64,000 nt of DNA from Oricola cellulosilytica (lineage in GTDB: Bacteria > Pseudomonadota > Alphaproteobacteria > Rhizobiales > Rhizobiaceae), in NCBI RefSeq assembly GCF_019966575.1, contig NZ_JAINFK010000002.1, forward strand, positions 1-64,000, in the 5' to 3' direction. Of the stretch, positions 43,372 to 53,084 are shown in pieces (position 1 is the stretch's first letter; every line of letters starts with the position of its first letter). The notes under the pieces were generated by a model. The model saw only the letters and a list, made by a program, of their open reading frames with translations, had not been told where the DNA came from and ran no database searches. The translations under genes and the position numbers were made by a program.

Positions 43372-45697
43372 ACGAAAAGGCGATCCGAAGCCGCAGCCCA
43401 AGGAGCGTACGGCAAAGCTGCCGTCGCGCGACGAGATCGTCGGCTTCATCCTCGAAAATCCCGACCGTTCGACCAAGCGCGATGTCGCAAAGGCCTTCAA
43501 CCTGAAGGGTGAGGACCGGCTCGCACTGAAGCCCCTGTTCAAGGAGTTGGAAGAGGAAGGCGTGTTCCAGCGGCGGGGAAAACGCCTGGTCGCCGCCGGC
43601 GCGCTTCCCAAGGTCATGGTACTCACGATCACCGGCCGCGACGCGGACGGCGGCCTGCTCGCCAGACCGCTGGAATGGAACGAGGCCGAAAACGGCCCGC
43701 CGCCGCTGATCGCGACACGCGTGCCCCGGCACAACAAGCAACGCCAGGTTTCCGCGGGCGTCGGCGACCGGGTGCTGGCCCGCATCTCGCCGCCGGACAG
43801 CGGTGACGGCGTTCATGTCGCGCGGGTGATCAAGAAGCTGGAGGCCCGGCGCACCGGAGTCCTCGGCGTCGTTCGCCGCATGGATGACGGCGGCTACCGG
43901 CTGGAGCCGGTGGATCGCAAGCAAAGCGAACTGATTATCGACAAGGACCAACTCGCGGATGCGCGCGTCGGCGATCTCGTGGAGGTCGATGTCACGCGCA
44001 CCGGGCGGTATGGCCTGCCCCGCGCGACGGTCACCCAACGCATCGGGTCGTTCGCCTCCGAAAAGGCGGTCTCGATGATCGCCATTCACGCCAACGGAAT
44101 TCCGCACGTCTTCCCCCAGGAAGTTATGACGGAAGCAGAAAAGGCGGAACCGGTTAAGCCCGGCGGCAAGCGCGAGGACTGGCGAAAGCTGCCGCTGATC
44201 ACGATCGACCCCTCCGATGCAAAGGACCACGACGACGCCGTGCACGCAGAACCCGACCCCGACGTCGGCAATGCCGGCGGGCATGTTCTGACCGTCGCGA
44301 TCGCCGACGTCGCACATTACGTCAGGCCCGGCTCAGCGCTCGACCGCGAGGCGCTTAAACGCGGCAACTCGGTCTATTTCCCTGACCGGGTGGTGCCAAT
44401 GCTGCCGGAGCGCATCTCGAACGATTTGTGCTCGCTGCGCGAGGGCGAGGACCGCCCTGCCCTTGCCGTGCGCATGGTCTTTGGCGCGGACGGTCACAAG
44501 CGCAGCCACAGCTTCCACCGAATCGTCATGCGCTCGGCGGCAAAGCTCTCCTACAATCAGGCGCAAGCCGCCATAGACGGCGCTCCGGACGACAAGTCGG
44601 GCCCGCTACTCGAACCCATCCTCAAGCCACTCTGGGCGGCCTATGCCTGCCTGAAAAAGGGCCGCCATGCGCGCGGGCCGCTTGAACTGGACCTGCCGGA
44701 GCGCAAGATCATCCTCAACAGCGAGGGGCTGGTCGACCGCATCACCGTCCCGGATCGGCTGGATGCGCACAAGCTGATCGAAGAATGCATGATCCAGGCG
44801 AACGTCGCCGCCGCCGAGACCCTGGAAAGCAAAGAACAGCTACTCGTCTACCGTGTCCATGACTCGCCCTCGATGGCGAAGGAAGAGGCGCTGCGCGAGT
44901 TTCTGAAGACCATCGAGATTCCACTCGCGCAAGGCGCGCAACTGCGGCCGTCGGCCTTCAACACCATTCTCGACCGCGTCAAGGATACCGATCACGCCGC
45001 GCTGGTGAACGAGGTCATCCTGCGCAGCCAGGCGCAGGCCGAATACGCGCCCGAAAATTACGGCCATTTCGGGCTGAATCTGCTCCGCTACGCCCATTTC
45101 ACCTCGCCGATCCGACGCTACGCCGATCTGATCGTTCACCGGGCGCTGATCCGCGCACTCGGTCTTGGCGACGGCAAGGACGGCTTGCCGGACATCACGC
45201 TTGATCAGCTGCGCGAGATCGCCGGTTCGATATCGATCGCGGAACGGCGGGCGGTCGCCGCAGAACGGCAAACAGTAGACCGGCTAATCGCGCTGCATCT
45301 GGCCGACAGCATTGGCCAGTCGTTCGACGGTCGCGTTGCAGGTCTCTCCTCGGCCGGATTGTTCGTGGCCCTGCCCGCATACGGCGCCGACGGTTTTGTG
45401 CCCGCCTCGACGCTTGGGGACGAATATTTCCGTCACGATGAGGGTCTACACGCCATGGTCGGCGAGCGCTCGGGTACCGGCTATCGGTTGGGCGATGCCG
45501 TAACGATCAAGATCGTCGAAGTGCTGCCCCTCGCCGGCTCGATGCGTTTCGAAATGGAAACCGAGCCGCGCAAGCTTGAAAGTTCCAACCGGTCGTACCA
45601 CAAGTCCCGCAAGGGCGCCCGCGCCGGACGCGGCGCGATGAAGGGGAAACGGCCCGGACAGAGCCGCGGACGGCCAAAAGCAGGACGCAGACGATGA
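43364..45697 (+). CDS. rnr: Ribonuclease R
   Basis: A 777-residue 3'-5' exoribonuclease. An N-terminal winged-helix region (STKRDVAKAFNLKGEDRLAL) and cold-shock domains are followed by the RNB catalytic domain with the acidic site LITIDPSDAKDHDDAVHAEP. The C-terminal RNB end reads YAHFTSPIRRYADLIVHRAL, then an S1 domain (SFDGRVAGLSSAGLFVALPA) and a basic tail (KGARAGRGAMKGKRPGQSRG). It overlaps topA by eight bases and the DUF983 gene by four. Confidence 0.95.
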   Translation: MARRKGDPKPQPKERTAKLPSRDEIVGFILENPDRSTKRDVAKAFNLKGEDRLALKPLFKELEEEGVFQRRGKRLVAAGALPKVMVLTITGRDADGGLLARPLEWNEAENGPPPLIATRVPRHNKQRQVSAGVGDRVLARISPPDSGDGVHVARVIKKLEARRTGVLGVVRRMDDGGYRLEPVDRKQSELIIDKDQLADARVGDLVEVDVTRTGRYGLPRATVTQRIGSFASEKAVSMIAIHANGIPHVFPQEVMTEAEKAEPVKPGGKREDWRKLPLITIDPSDAKDHDDAVHAEPDPDVGNAGGHVLTVAIADVAHYVRPGSALDREALKRGNSVYFPDRVVPMLPERISNDLCSLREGEDRPALAVRMVFGADGHKRSHSFHRIVMRSAAKLSYNQAQAAIDGAPDDKSGPLLEPILKPLWAAYACLKKGRHARGPLELDLPERKIILNSEGLVDRITVPDRLDAHKLIEECMIQANVAAAETLESKEQLLVYRVHDSPSMAKEEALREFLKTIEIPLAQGAQLRPSAFNTILDRVKDTDHAALVNEVILRSQAQAEYAPENYGHFGLNLLRYAHFTSPIRRYADLIVHRALIRALGLGDGKDGLPDITLDQLREIAGSISIAERRAVAAERQTVDRLIALHLADSIGQSFDGRVAGLSSAGLFVALPAYGADGFVPASTLGDEYFRHDEGLHAMVGERSGTGYRLGDAVTIKIVEVLPLAGSMRFEMETEPRKLESSNRSYHKSRKGARAGRGAMKGKRPGQSRGRPKAGRRR

Positions 45698-46125
45698 GCC
45701 AAATCATCTATTCAAGCGACGGTCAGACGGCCCGCGCGAAACGGCCGCTTTTTCAGTCGATGCTGCGTGGCTTTTGCGGACGTTGCCCGAATTGCGGTGA
45801 AGGAAAACTCTTTGCCCGCTTTGTGAAAGCTGTCCACGAATGCGCGGTCTGCAGTGAGAAAATGCATCATCATCGCGCGGACGACCTTCCAGCCTATCTC
45901 AATATCGTCATCGTAGGGCATGTGGTTGTCGGCGCGTTCATGATGGTCGAAGCGGCTGTCGACCTGCCCGGCTGGGCGCATGTCACGATCTGGGGAACGG
46001 TTCTGGTCACCATGTCGCTCGCGCTGATGCAGCCGATCAAGGGTGCAGTGATCGGGTTGCAATGGGCAAACCGGATGCACGGCTTCGGCGGCGAAGACAA
46101 CGACGCTTTCGAGACGCATGGATAA
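45694..46125 (+). CDS. DUF983 family membrane protein
   Basis: A 143-residue protein with a zinc-ribbon-like N-terminus (FCGRCPNCGEGKLFARF, then HECAVCSEKMHHHRADDLPA) and two membrane helices (LNIVIVGHVVVGAFMMVEAA and VTIWGTVLVTMSLALMQPIK). This is the DUF983 layout, of unknown function. It overlaps rnr by four bases and the NUDIX gene by eight, so topA-rnr-DUF983-NUDIX read as one operon. Confidence 0.92.
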   Translation: MSQIIYSSDGQTARAKRPLFQSMLRGFCGRCPNCGEGKLFARFVKAVHECAVCSEKMHHHRADDLPAYLNIVIVGHVVVGAFMMVEAAVDLPGWAHVTIWGTVLVTMSLALMQPIKGAVIGLQWANRMHGFGGEDNDAFETHG

Positions 46126-46846
46126 GCAGCCGGACATCAAGATCGGCAGCGCGCCAACAGTCAGACCCAAGAATGCGGCGACGCTTCTGTTGTTGGATCT
46201 CGAGGGAGACGTGCCCGCGGTACTGATGGGACGGCGCAGCCGCAAGCTGGCCTTCATGCCGGGGCTTTACGTCTTTCCAGGTGGGCGGACCGACCGTTCT
46301 GATCACGCCGCGCCGCGGACGGGAAACCTTCAAGAGAGCGATCTGGTGCGCCTGACCCGCAGTTTCGGCGCGCGGGGAACGCGCAGCAAGGCAGAGGCTA
46401 TCGCACTGTCCGCAATTCGCGAGACGTGGGAGGAGACCGGTCTCATGATTGCTGCGCCCGACGACTCGCATGGCAGCGTTGCATCCGGGGCGGACTGGAC
46501 GGCATTCGGTGATGCCGGCGTTGCCCCCGACCTGTCAGCATTGCGTTATGTGGCGCGCGCCATCACGCCGCCCGGCCAGGTTCGCCGCTTCAATACGCGC
46601 TTTTTCGCCGCCAAGCGCTCGTCGGTCGCCAATCCCGGCGGCCTCCACACCAACGCCGAGGACGAGATCGAGGACGTGTGCTGGGTGCCGCTCCCCGAAG
46701 TCACGGACCTTCCCGTGCACCCGATAACAACGATAATGCTCGAAACCGTCACCAAACGGCTGGCCAGCGACCCGGACCTGACGCGGGATGCCGAAATACC
46801 GTGTACATTCTACCGCTACGGACGATTTCACCGGGTGATGGAGTAA
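46118..46846 (+). CDS. NUDIX hydrolase
   Basis: A 242-residue hydrolase of nucleoside diphosphate-linked compounds. The Nudix box is GTRSKAEAIALSAIRETWEE followed by TGL; it fits GX5EX7REUXEEXGU apart from threonine at the U position. The N-terminal RSRKLAFMPGLYVFPGGRTD resembles CoA-type Nudix enzymes (NUDT7/19-like), but the substrate is not shown. It is the last gene of the topA operon before the rpmG promoter. Confidence 0.88.
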   Translation: MDKQPDIKIGSAPTVRPKNAATLLLLDLEGDVPAVLMGRRSRKLAFMPGLYVFPGGRTDRSDHAAPRTGNLQESDLVRLTRSFGARGTRSKAEAIALSAIRETWEETGLMIAAPDDSHGSVASGADWTAFGDAGVAPDLSALRYVARAITPPGQVRRFNTRFFAAKRSSVANPGGLHTNAEDEIEDVCWVPLPEVTDLPVHPITTIMLETVTKRLASDPDLTRDAEIPCTFYRYGRFHRVME

Positions 46847-46893
46847 CGGAAGGGACACGGAGCGGCCGAAGACAAACTCCGTTGGATCGCCGC

Positions 46894-46921
46894 TTGACTT
46901 TTGACGCGCAATCCGTAGGTT
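46894..46921 (+). promoter_or_regulatory. Candidate sigma-70 promoter of rpmG
   Basis: TTGACT (46894-46899), a 16-base spacer and TAGGTT (46916-46921) lie about 75 bases before the rpmG start, in the gap after the NUDIX gene. The -35 is good and the -10 is weak. Confidence 0.4.
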
Positions 46922-46994
46922 CCGGCAAAATTCGCCGACGGTCTTGCGAAGGCCCGGTTACGGCTTGCTTTCTCGAAATTACAGGTACAGGACC

Positions 46995-47162
46995 ATGGCA
47001 AAGGCCACGACGATCAAGATCAAATTGCTGTCCACCGCGGACACGGGCTACTTCTACGTCACCAAGAAGAACAGCCGCACGTTCACCGAAAAGATGGTGA
47101 AAACCAAATACGATCCGATCGCCAAGAAGCATGTCGAGTTCAAGGAAGCCAAGATCAAGTAA
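46995..47162 (+). CDS. rpmG: 50S ribosomal protein L33
   Basis: A 55-residue ribosomal protein beginning [20 protein letters not shown] and ending VEFKEAKIK. It has no cysteines, so it is the zinc-independent form. The start at 46995 gives the normal length; the frame is open further upstream only by chance. It has its own candidate promoter and a strong terminator. Confidence 0.96.
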   Translation: MAKATTIKIKLLSTADTGYFYVTKKNSRTFTEKMVKTKYDPIAKKHVEFKEAKIK

Positions 47163-47188
47163 GGCTTCCCTATCGCGATCACGACCAA

Positions 47189-47217
47189 CCGCCGCTCGCA
47201 AGACCGGCGGTTTTTTG
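47189..47217 (+). terminator. Intrinsic terminator of rpmG
   Basis: ACCGCCG (47189-47195) pairs with CGGCGGT (47206-47212) and runs into TTTTTT. It lies 26 bases after the rpmG stop and before the converging hydrolase gene. Confidence 0.9.
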
Positions 47218-47244
47218 TTGCCGTCACATGCTCTTCTGCGCGCC

Positions 47245-49527
47245 TTATTCGATGTCGGTGACGACGCGAATGTTTGGCGGCGCCTCCAGCACCTCGACGC
47301 CAGCGGACATCTCGCCGGTCCGGCAAAATTTCAGGGTGACCGGGTGTCCGCGCAGATGGATGTCGGTCAAGGTCAGTTCGTCCACCCCGGGTGGCAGGAC
47401 AGGGTTCCGGACTGTCACGGTCATCGTCAGGGCGTCCAGCGTCAATCCGAGGCAGGCCTCGAGGCAGAGAAACGCAGCGCCGGCCGCCCAAGCCTGCGGG
47501 GAGCAGGCTGACGGATAGGCTACCGGTTGGCCGTAGCTGCTCCGGTCGAAACCGCACCATAGTTCCGGCAACCGGTATTCAGGGAATTCCCGCGCGGCGT
47601 GGAACAGCGCCTCCGAAACACGACAGGCTTCGTTGTGAAAACCGTTTCGCGCCAGCCCGGCGGCGATCAGGCTGTTGTCGTGCGGCCATATGCTTCCGTT
47701 GTGGTATCCCATCGGATTGAACCGGGCCGCTCCGGCCGCCACCGTGCGCACGCCCCATCCGGTGAAGATGTCGGGTTTCAGCAAGGTCTGCGCAAGAACT
47801 TTGTTGCGGTGAGGCAACGCTGCGCCGGCGAAGAGGACGTGTCCCGCATTCGAGGTGTTCACCCGAATTGGCTTCTTCTTTCCGTCTAGGCCGATACAGT
47901 AGCTGCAAAGTTCATCGTCCCAGAACGCCGAATCGATGCGTTCCCGCAGATCATCGGCCCTAGCGCGAAGCGCGGTGCCCCTTTTCGGATTCTTCAGGGC
48001 CTCCGCGATATCCGCGCCGGCCCGCAGCGCGGCATACAGATAAGCCTGGACCTCGATCAATGCGATTGCGCCTTCGCCAAGCGTGCCATCCGCATGGAAA
48101 ATCGAATCTTCCGAGTCTTTCCAACCCTGGTTGCGGAGCCCGCTTTCGGAGGCCCGCTCGTACTCGACGAATCCGTCACCATCCCGGTCGCCATAGTTGT
48201 GCGCCCATTCGAGCGCTGCATCGATGGCGGGCGCCAGCCGCCGTATCAACTCGATATCGGCAGTGCGGCGGTAGTAGGCTCCAGCGAGAACGACGAAGAG
48301 CAGCGTCTGGTCAATTCCGCCGTAATAGCGCTCGAAGGGAACCTCGCCGGTGCGCGCCATCGCGCCCCCCCGTGTTTCATGAAGGATCTTTCCGGGTTCG
48401 GAATCGCGGAAGACCGACATTTCCTTCGCTTGGCTCTCAGCCAGAAATGCGAGCACACCTGCGGCTAGCGTTGAATCGATCCAAAGCGTCTGCAACGCGG
48501 CGATCAGTCCATCACGTCCAAACGGAACGGAGAACCACGGCACACCGGCGTGAGGATAGGGGCCGGTCGGCAATTCCGCTGTCAACATCGTCAGGTCCGA
48601 GGCCGAGCGCCAAAGCCAGGCGTCGAATTCAGGCCGGTCGGAGGAAATTTCCCGCATTCGGGTGGCTCGATCCGCAAATCGGGCGCGCGCACCGGCGAGC
48701 GCAGTCGCTCTTTCCCGGGGCGGTCGATCAAGGTCGCAGGAGCCATGGCACGCAACGTCGTCATGCTGCTCCGAAGCTTCCCTTTCCTCGCAGGCCCGCA
48801 CGATGCATTGCAGCGCAGCGGACCCGCCGGGAGGTAACCGTACGTCGAAATGAGCGCGGCTCCCCATCATTTTAACGGGGCGATCAAAGGAAATATCCGT
48901 AGTCAGACAGTGCCCGTCGGTGGTCTCATAGGAAAAAACCACCCCGTTCTCATGGCGCTCTGGTGGCAGGTTCGTGCCGAATATTCTCCGCCGCGTGCCA
49001 CGTATCTCGAAGATGTCGCGAAAGTCGGAGTAGCAATCCAGGACCACGTCCAGATCGGCCTCGACCGTTCCGTAATTCGCGATCTCCACGCGCTCGTACA
49101 TGGCGTCGCTGAGGAAGCGTTCCCGGCTGATATGGATTTCATAGGGCTTGATCTCGCGTCCGCGGGTGTCAATCAAGCGGGCATTGGCAAGGTCGCAACG
49201 AAGCAAAACGCCATCGTCGTCCCCGCTCACGGCCATGGGCACGAGAGAAGTGTCGTTTATGCTGAGTACGAACCGCGAGAGCACGCGCGTGTCGCGAAAG
49301 AAGAGGCCATCCTTCGAATAGAGTTCGGCGCGGCCGCCGAGGGGCCCGTTCATGTCCCCATTCGTTGCGAACACGGCGAACAGGTCACCGTCTTTCAGCA
49401 CCTCAAATTCGCCCCGTGTATCCGGACCGAACTCGTTGGGTGCAAACGCCTGCTCCGCGAGATCGTCTTGCGGATTATCGAAGCTCTCCTCGGAGAGCCC
49501 TCTCGTCATCTGTTCTATTTCGCTCAA
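47245..49527 (-). CDS. Amylo-alpha-1,6-glucosidase / glycogen debranching-like protein
   Basis: A 760-residue cytosolic protein. An N-terminal GDE-type beta domain (about 35-260, with LKDGDLFAVFATNGDMNGPL and SKDGLFFRDTRVLSRFVLSI) precedes an alpha/alpha barrel of the GH15/GH37-like clan (PHAGVPWFSVPFGRDGLIAA, HETRGGAMARTGEVPFERYY, DGDGFVEYERASESGLRNQG, MGYHNGSIWPHDNSLIAAGL, SACSPQAWAAGAAFLCLEAC). Members are annotated as debranching enzymes, though many bacterial ones lack tested activity. Its start overlaps the stop of the upstream GT4 gene by four bases. Confidence 0.85.
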   Translation of the reverse strand: MSEIEQMTRGLSEESFDNPQDDLAEQAFAPNEFGPDTRGEFEVLKDGDLFAVFATNGDMNGPLGGRAELYSKDGLFFRDTRVLSRFVLSINDTSLVPMAVSGDDDGVLLRCDLANARLIDTRGREIKPYEIHISRERFLSDAMYERVEIANYGTVEADLDVVLDCYSDFRDIFEIRGTRRRIFGTNLPPERHENGVVFSYETTDGHCLTTDISFDRPVKMMGSRAHFDVRLPPGGSAALQCIVRACEEREASEQHDDVACHGSCDLDRPPRERATALAGARARFADRATRMREISSDRPEFDAWLWRSASDLTMLTAELPTGPYPHAGVPWFSVPFGRDGLIAALQTLWIDSTLAAGVLAFLAESQAKEMSVFRDSEPGKILHETRGGAMARTGEVPFERYYGGIDQTLLFVVLAGAYYRRTADIELIRRLAPAIDAALEWAHNYGDRDGDGFVEYERASESGLRNQGWKDSEDSIFHADGTLGEGAIALIEVQAYLYAALRAGADIAEALKNPKRGTALRARADDLRERIDSAFWDDELCSYCIGLDGKKKPIRVNTSNAGHVLFAGAALPHRNKVLAQTLLKPDIFTGWGVRTVAAGAARFNPMGYHNGSIWPHDNSLIAAGLARNGFHNEACRVSEALFHAAREFPEYRLPELWCGFDRSSYGQPVAYPSACSPQAWAAGAAFLCLEACLGLTLDALTMTVTVRNPVLPPGVDELTLTDIHLRGHPVTLKFCRTGEMSAGVEVLEAPPNIRVVTDIE

Positions 49528-50702
49528 TTCTCAACTGATCGCTTCGGGTCCGCCGGCTTCTCGATGGACGTCTGCCTCCGGGTGGTTGCAAGAGACGCCG
49601 TAATCGCCGCCATGCCCTTTTCCACTTTGCGTACGTTAGGCGTCAAGTATCGCGGCAATGCCGACCGCTCCGAGCGCGCCAACTTGCGGTACACCCTGAC
49701 GTAGTCGTCTTTCATTCTTTCATCGGAAAATCGGGTCTCGAAACGTGAGCGAATACGCGCCCGGTCCAGCGAACAGCAGGAGGGAACCGCCGCTGCAGCC
49801 TCATCCGCGCTATTCACGATCCGACCTGTCACTCCATCCTCCAGCACCTCGGGGACTGCACCGTGACGGAAGGCGATCACAGGTGTTCCGCAGGCCATCG
49901 CTTCGATCATGACGAGCCCGAACGGTTCTGGCCAGGAAATAGGAAACAGAAGAGCATCCGCACCGCTGAGGAAGGCCGATTTCTCCGCATCGTTGATCTC
50001 GCCGACATACTCGATCCGGTCGCCATCAATCCGAGGCAGGACCTCCTCATGCCAGTACTGTTGGTCGAAACGATTGACACGCGCGGCAATCTTCAATTTC
50101 CGACCGGAACGCAGCGCGATTTCGATGGCTTCCAGAATCCCTTTCTCGGGACTGATCCGTCCCAGAAAAGCCAAATACCCCTCGCCGTTATTCGTGCGCG
50201 GGATCGCCCGGTACTGGTCGAGCGCATAACCATGGTGGATCGTCGCCTGCCAGTTGAGCCATGGCAGCGGCTCGCGCTGTCTGTCCGAAATAGAGACGAC
50301 CGGAAAATTACGATAGGCGCGATAGAAGGCAGGGAGGCCGATCAGATCAAGCCGTCCGTGAAACGTGGTCAGGCATTTGTGCGAGATCGAATTGAAGAGC
50401 GGAAACTGCAACGTATCCATGTGGAAATGTATGATATCAAATTCCGCCTCGCGTTCGCGGACCTGACGCAGCATGGTGAGTTGCTCAGCGATCGGATCGG
50501 CCAACCGGTTGTCAGTCAGGAGCGGCCGGTCACGACACGCCACGAGTTTCGCATCCACCTGGCTTCCCGCTGTCGCAAAGACCGTTACGTCATGGGAGTC
50601 CCAGGTCAACGAATTCGCGAGCGACCCGACCGCCCTTTCTGTGCCCCCGTAACCTCTGGGTGGAACATCTTCCATAAGCGGGGTGACGAGCGCGATGCGC
50701 AT
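49524..50702 (-). CDS. Glycosyltransferase family 4 protein
   Basis: A 392-residue retaining GT-B glycosyltransferase. The N-terminal domain begins MRIALVTPLMEDVPPRGYGG with the donor/acceptor loop GGTERAV; the C-terminal domain shows YLAFLGRISPEKGILEAIEI and the EX7E motif in PEPFGLVMIEAMACGTPVIA. The final 40 residues are basic and probably disordered. It shares an operon with the debranching-like hydrolase (four-base overlap), suggesting a glucan or compatible-solute role, but the donor and product are unknown. Confidence 0.87.
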   Translation of the reverse strand: MRIALVTPLMEDVPPRGYGGTERAVGSLANSLTWDSHDVTVFATAGSQVDAKLVACRDRPLLTDNRLADPIAEQLTMLRQVREREAEFDIIHFHMDTLQFPLFNSISHKCLTTFHGRLDLIGLPAFYRAYRNFPVVSISDRQREPLPWLNWQATIHHGYALDQYRAIPRTNNGEGYLAFLGRISPEKGILEAIEIALRSGRKLKIAARVNRFDQQYWHEEVLPRIDGDRIEYVGEINDAEKSAFLSGADALLFPISWPEPFGLVMIEAMACGTPVIAFRHGAVPEVLEDGVTGRIVNSADEAAAAVPSCCSLDRARIRSRFETRFSDERMKDDYVRVYRKLARSERSALPRYLTPNVRKVEKGMAAITASLATTRRQTSIEKPADPKRSVEN

Positions 50703-50895
50703 GATGCGGTACTCCCTCTCTCACGTGAGCGCGTGGTGGCGTGACAGCGAGACGGTTTCCGGGCACAGAGCCCATGTCCGGCCTCCTGTGCCATATCAAT
50801 ACACGTGAAAGATGTTGGTTCCTTGACGCCAGTCAATTACATGACGATTTTTGACGTAGAAATATTTGCGCCAAATAAAGTCTGGAAAAACCCAC

Positions 50896-52272
50896 TCAAG
50901 CCGCCTTGCTTACAACCCGGTTGCGACCGGCGGATTTCGCCTCGTAAAGCGCCTCGTCGGCGCGTTTGAGCAACGTCTTTCCATCTTGGCCTTGGGCGTG
51001 ACGCAGACTCGTTACCCCGACGCTTATGGTCAAATCGATCATCTGCTCGCCATTGCCGATGCGAAATCTGTCCGCCTCGATCTGCGTACGCAGGCGTTCG
51101 GCGACTTCCTCGGCCACGTCGGGCGGCGTGTCGGGCATGACGATGACGAATTCCTCGCCGCCATACCGGCAGGCGAGGTCCATTCCGCGCACGTTGATGC
51201 GCAGCCGCCGCGCAAATTCGCGCAGCACGTCGTCGCCGGCGTCATGGCCGTGGGCGTCGTTGATCGCCTTGAAGCGGTCAAGATCGGTGATGAGCAGCGA
51301 AAGCTGTTTCCCGCGGCTCTCCGCGCGCGCGACCAGAGTCTCGAGATGGGTGTCGAGATACCGGCGGTTATGCAGCCCCGTCAGACCATCGGTCACAGCC
51401 ATTTCGATGGACGCGGCGACGTCGTCACGCAGGCCGTCGTGGTAACGCTTGCGGCGCACCTGCGTGCGCAACCGGGCGATGAGTTCATTCGGGTCGACAG
51501 GCCGGACAATGTAGTCGTTGACGCCCAGATCGAGCGCCCGACCGATCAACGTCTCGTCCTCGGCGTCGGCGACGAGGATGATCGGCGCAAAGCGGGTGCG
51601 GTCCAGCGAGCGCAATTGCGAGCAGACGCGCAGCGAATCGAAATTTGCGAATTTCGCGGCCACGAAGATGCAATCATAATTACCTTCTGCCGCCTGCAGA
51701 ACGCCCTTCTGCGGAGCGTCTGCATGGCTAAGCGCGACGTGACTCCGGAGGGTCGTGGCGAGCTTATCGAACGACGCCTTGCGATCGTCGATGACAAGCA
51801 CCTGCGGCCGGTCGAACGCGTTTTCGCCGCCCGACCTGAATAATTCCTCCAAGCCGATATCGCGCGCCGTGACGGCGCGGAGACGTAGCTCGTCCGTCAA
51901 CATCTTCAGGCGCAAGAGGCTGCGCACCCTCGTCAACAATTGCATCTCGTTGACCGGCTTGGTCAGGAAATCGTCGGCGCCCGCCTCGAGACCGCGCACC
52001 CGGTCGGCCATCTCGTCCAGCGCGGTAACAATGACCACCGGAATGTGGCTCGTTGCGGCATTGGCCTTGAGCCGCGCGCAAACCTCAAAGCCATCGATTC
52101 CCGGCATCATGATGTCCAAAAGAACGAGATCGACCGATGTCTCGGCGCACCGGTCAAGCGCCTGCTGGCCATTTTCGGCCGTCAGAACGTCGAAATACTC
52201 AGCCGTGAGGCGGGTTTGCAGCAGACTGCGATTCGCCTCGATGTCGTCGACGACCAATATGCGCGCGGTCAT
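50896..52272 (-). CDS. pleD: PleD-type response regulator with diguanylate cyclase domain
   Basis: A 458-residue protein with two receiver domains and a GGDEF domain, making cyclic di-GMP when phosphorylated; in Caulobacter it drives the swarmer-to-stalked change. The first receiver keeps the phospho-site D53 in VLLDIMMPGIDG. The second (about 150-270, YDCIFVAAKFANFDSL) lacks the aspartate, as in known PleD. The cyclase site is RYGGEEFVIVMPDT, with the inhibitory RxxD site (RGMD) five residues before it. It follows divK by 24 bases. Confidence 0.94.
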   Translation of the reverse strand: MTARILVVDDIEANRSLLQTRLTAEYFDVLTAENGQQALDRCAETSVDLVLLDIMMPGIDGFEVCARLKANAATSHIPVVIVTALDEMADRVRGLEAGADDFLTKPVNEMQLLTRVRSLLRLKMLTDELRLRAVTARDIGLEELFRSGGENAFDRPQVLVIDDRKASFDKLATTLRSHVALSHADAPQKGVLQAAEGNYDCIFVAAKFANFDSLRVCSQLRSLDRTRFAPIILVADAEDETLIGRALDLGVNDYIVRPVDPNELIARLRTQVRRKRYHDGLRDDVAASIEMAVTDGLTGLHNRRYLDTHLETLVARAESRGKQLSLLITDLDRFKAINDAHGHDAGDDVLREFARRLRINVRGMDLACRYGGEEFVIVMPDTPPDVAEEVAERLRTQIEADRFRIGNGEQMIDLTISVGVTSLRHAQGQDGKTLLKRADEALYEAKSAGRNRVVSKAA

Positions 52273-52296
52273 GGGATGGCGTCCCGTTTCACGAGT

Positions 52297-52668
52297 TTAT
52301 GCATCGCCAAGGTAAGAGCGAATGGTTTCTATAAATTTAGGAACCGAGATCGGTTTCGACATGTACCCCTCACATCCACCTTGGCGGATTCGTTCCTCAT
52401 CGCCCTTCATGGCAAAGGCGGTTACGGCGATGACCGGAATTGCGTGCAATTCGTCGTCTTCTTTCAGCCATTTGGTGATTTCTAGCCCCGACACCTCAGG
52501 CAATTGGATGTCCATGAGAATGAGATCAGGGCGGTGCGCACGCGCCAAATCAAGCGCCTCTAGCCCGTTTCGGGTACGCACCGTCTCGTAACCGCTTGCC
52601 TCGATGAGATCGCGAAAGAGCTTCATGTTGAGCTCGTTGTCTTCCACGATCATCACGGTCTTCGCCAT
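52297..52668 (-). CDS. divK: Single-domain response regulator DivK
   Basis: A 123-residue stand-alone receiver that controls the CtrA pathway and cell polarity in alphaproteobacteria. The phospho-site is D53 in [20 protein letters not shown], the acidic pocket is [13 protein letters not shown], and the switch residues are [14 protein letters not shown] and [11 protein letters not shown]. The divK-pleD order is the classical one. It diverges from the DUF3572 gene. Confidence 0.94.
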   Translation of the reverse strand: MAKTVMIVEDNELNMKLFRDLIEASGYETVRTRNGLEALDLARAHRPDLILMDIQLPEVSGLEITKWLKEDDELHAIPVIAVTAFAMKGDEERIRQGGCEGYMSKPISVPKFIETIRSYLGDA

Positions 52669-52781
52669 CTGTCTTTCCTCACCAGCGGTTGCGGTCCGCG
52701 CAGGTCGTTCTGCCCTGCCCTGTCGAATCTGCCAACATCCATCGCTATAACGTCATTTCCTTGCCAAAGAGAGAACAAGCC

Positions 52782-53084
52782 ATGTCCCCGCGCAACACCC
52801 CAGACGAAACGGCACCAGACGCGGTTGCGGTCGCCGCCCTGGGATGGATTGCCAAAAGCCCGGACATGCTCGGCCGGTTTCTGGCCCTGACAGGAATCGA
52901 GGCCGCGCAGATACGCGAAGCGGCCAGCGAACCAGGCTTTCTTGCCGGCGTGCTGGATTTCGTGCTCGCCCACGAACCCACCCTGACCGCATTTTGCGAG
53001 GACAGTGGCATAGCGCCTGCACAGGTTCAGAAAGCGCGGCGCAGCCTCGGCTCCGGCGACGAAGATGCGTGGCTTTTGACATGA
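52782..53084 (+). CDS. DUF3572 family protein
   Basis: A 100-residue, mostly helical protein matching DUF3572: VAVAALGWIAKSPDMLGRFL, ALTGIEAAQIREAASEPGFL, GVLDFVLAHEPTLTAFCEDS, and PAQVQKARRSLG before the end. The start at 52782 is preferred over the longer frame. The function is unknown. Its ATGA overlap with the following HAD-like gene (53081-53084) indicates coupling. Confidence 0.88.
   Translation: MSPRNTPDETAPDAVAVAALGWIAKSPDMLGRFLALTGIEAAQIREAASEPGFLAGVLDFVLAHEPTLTAFCEDSGIAPAQVQKARRSLGSGDEDAWLLT

Noticed and set aside
50720-50729. Palindrome CTCACGTGAG upstream of the GT4 gene
   Set aside because: A ten-base palindrome alone is too common to call a site.
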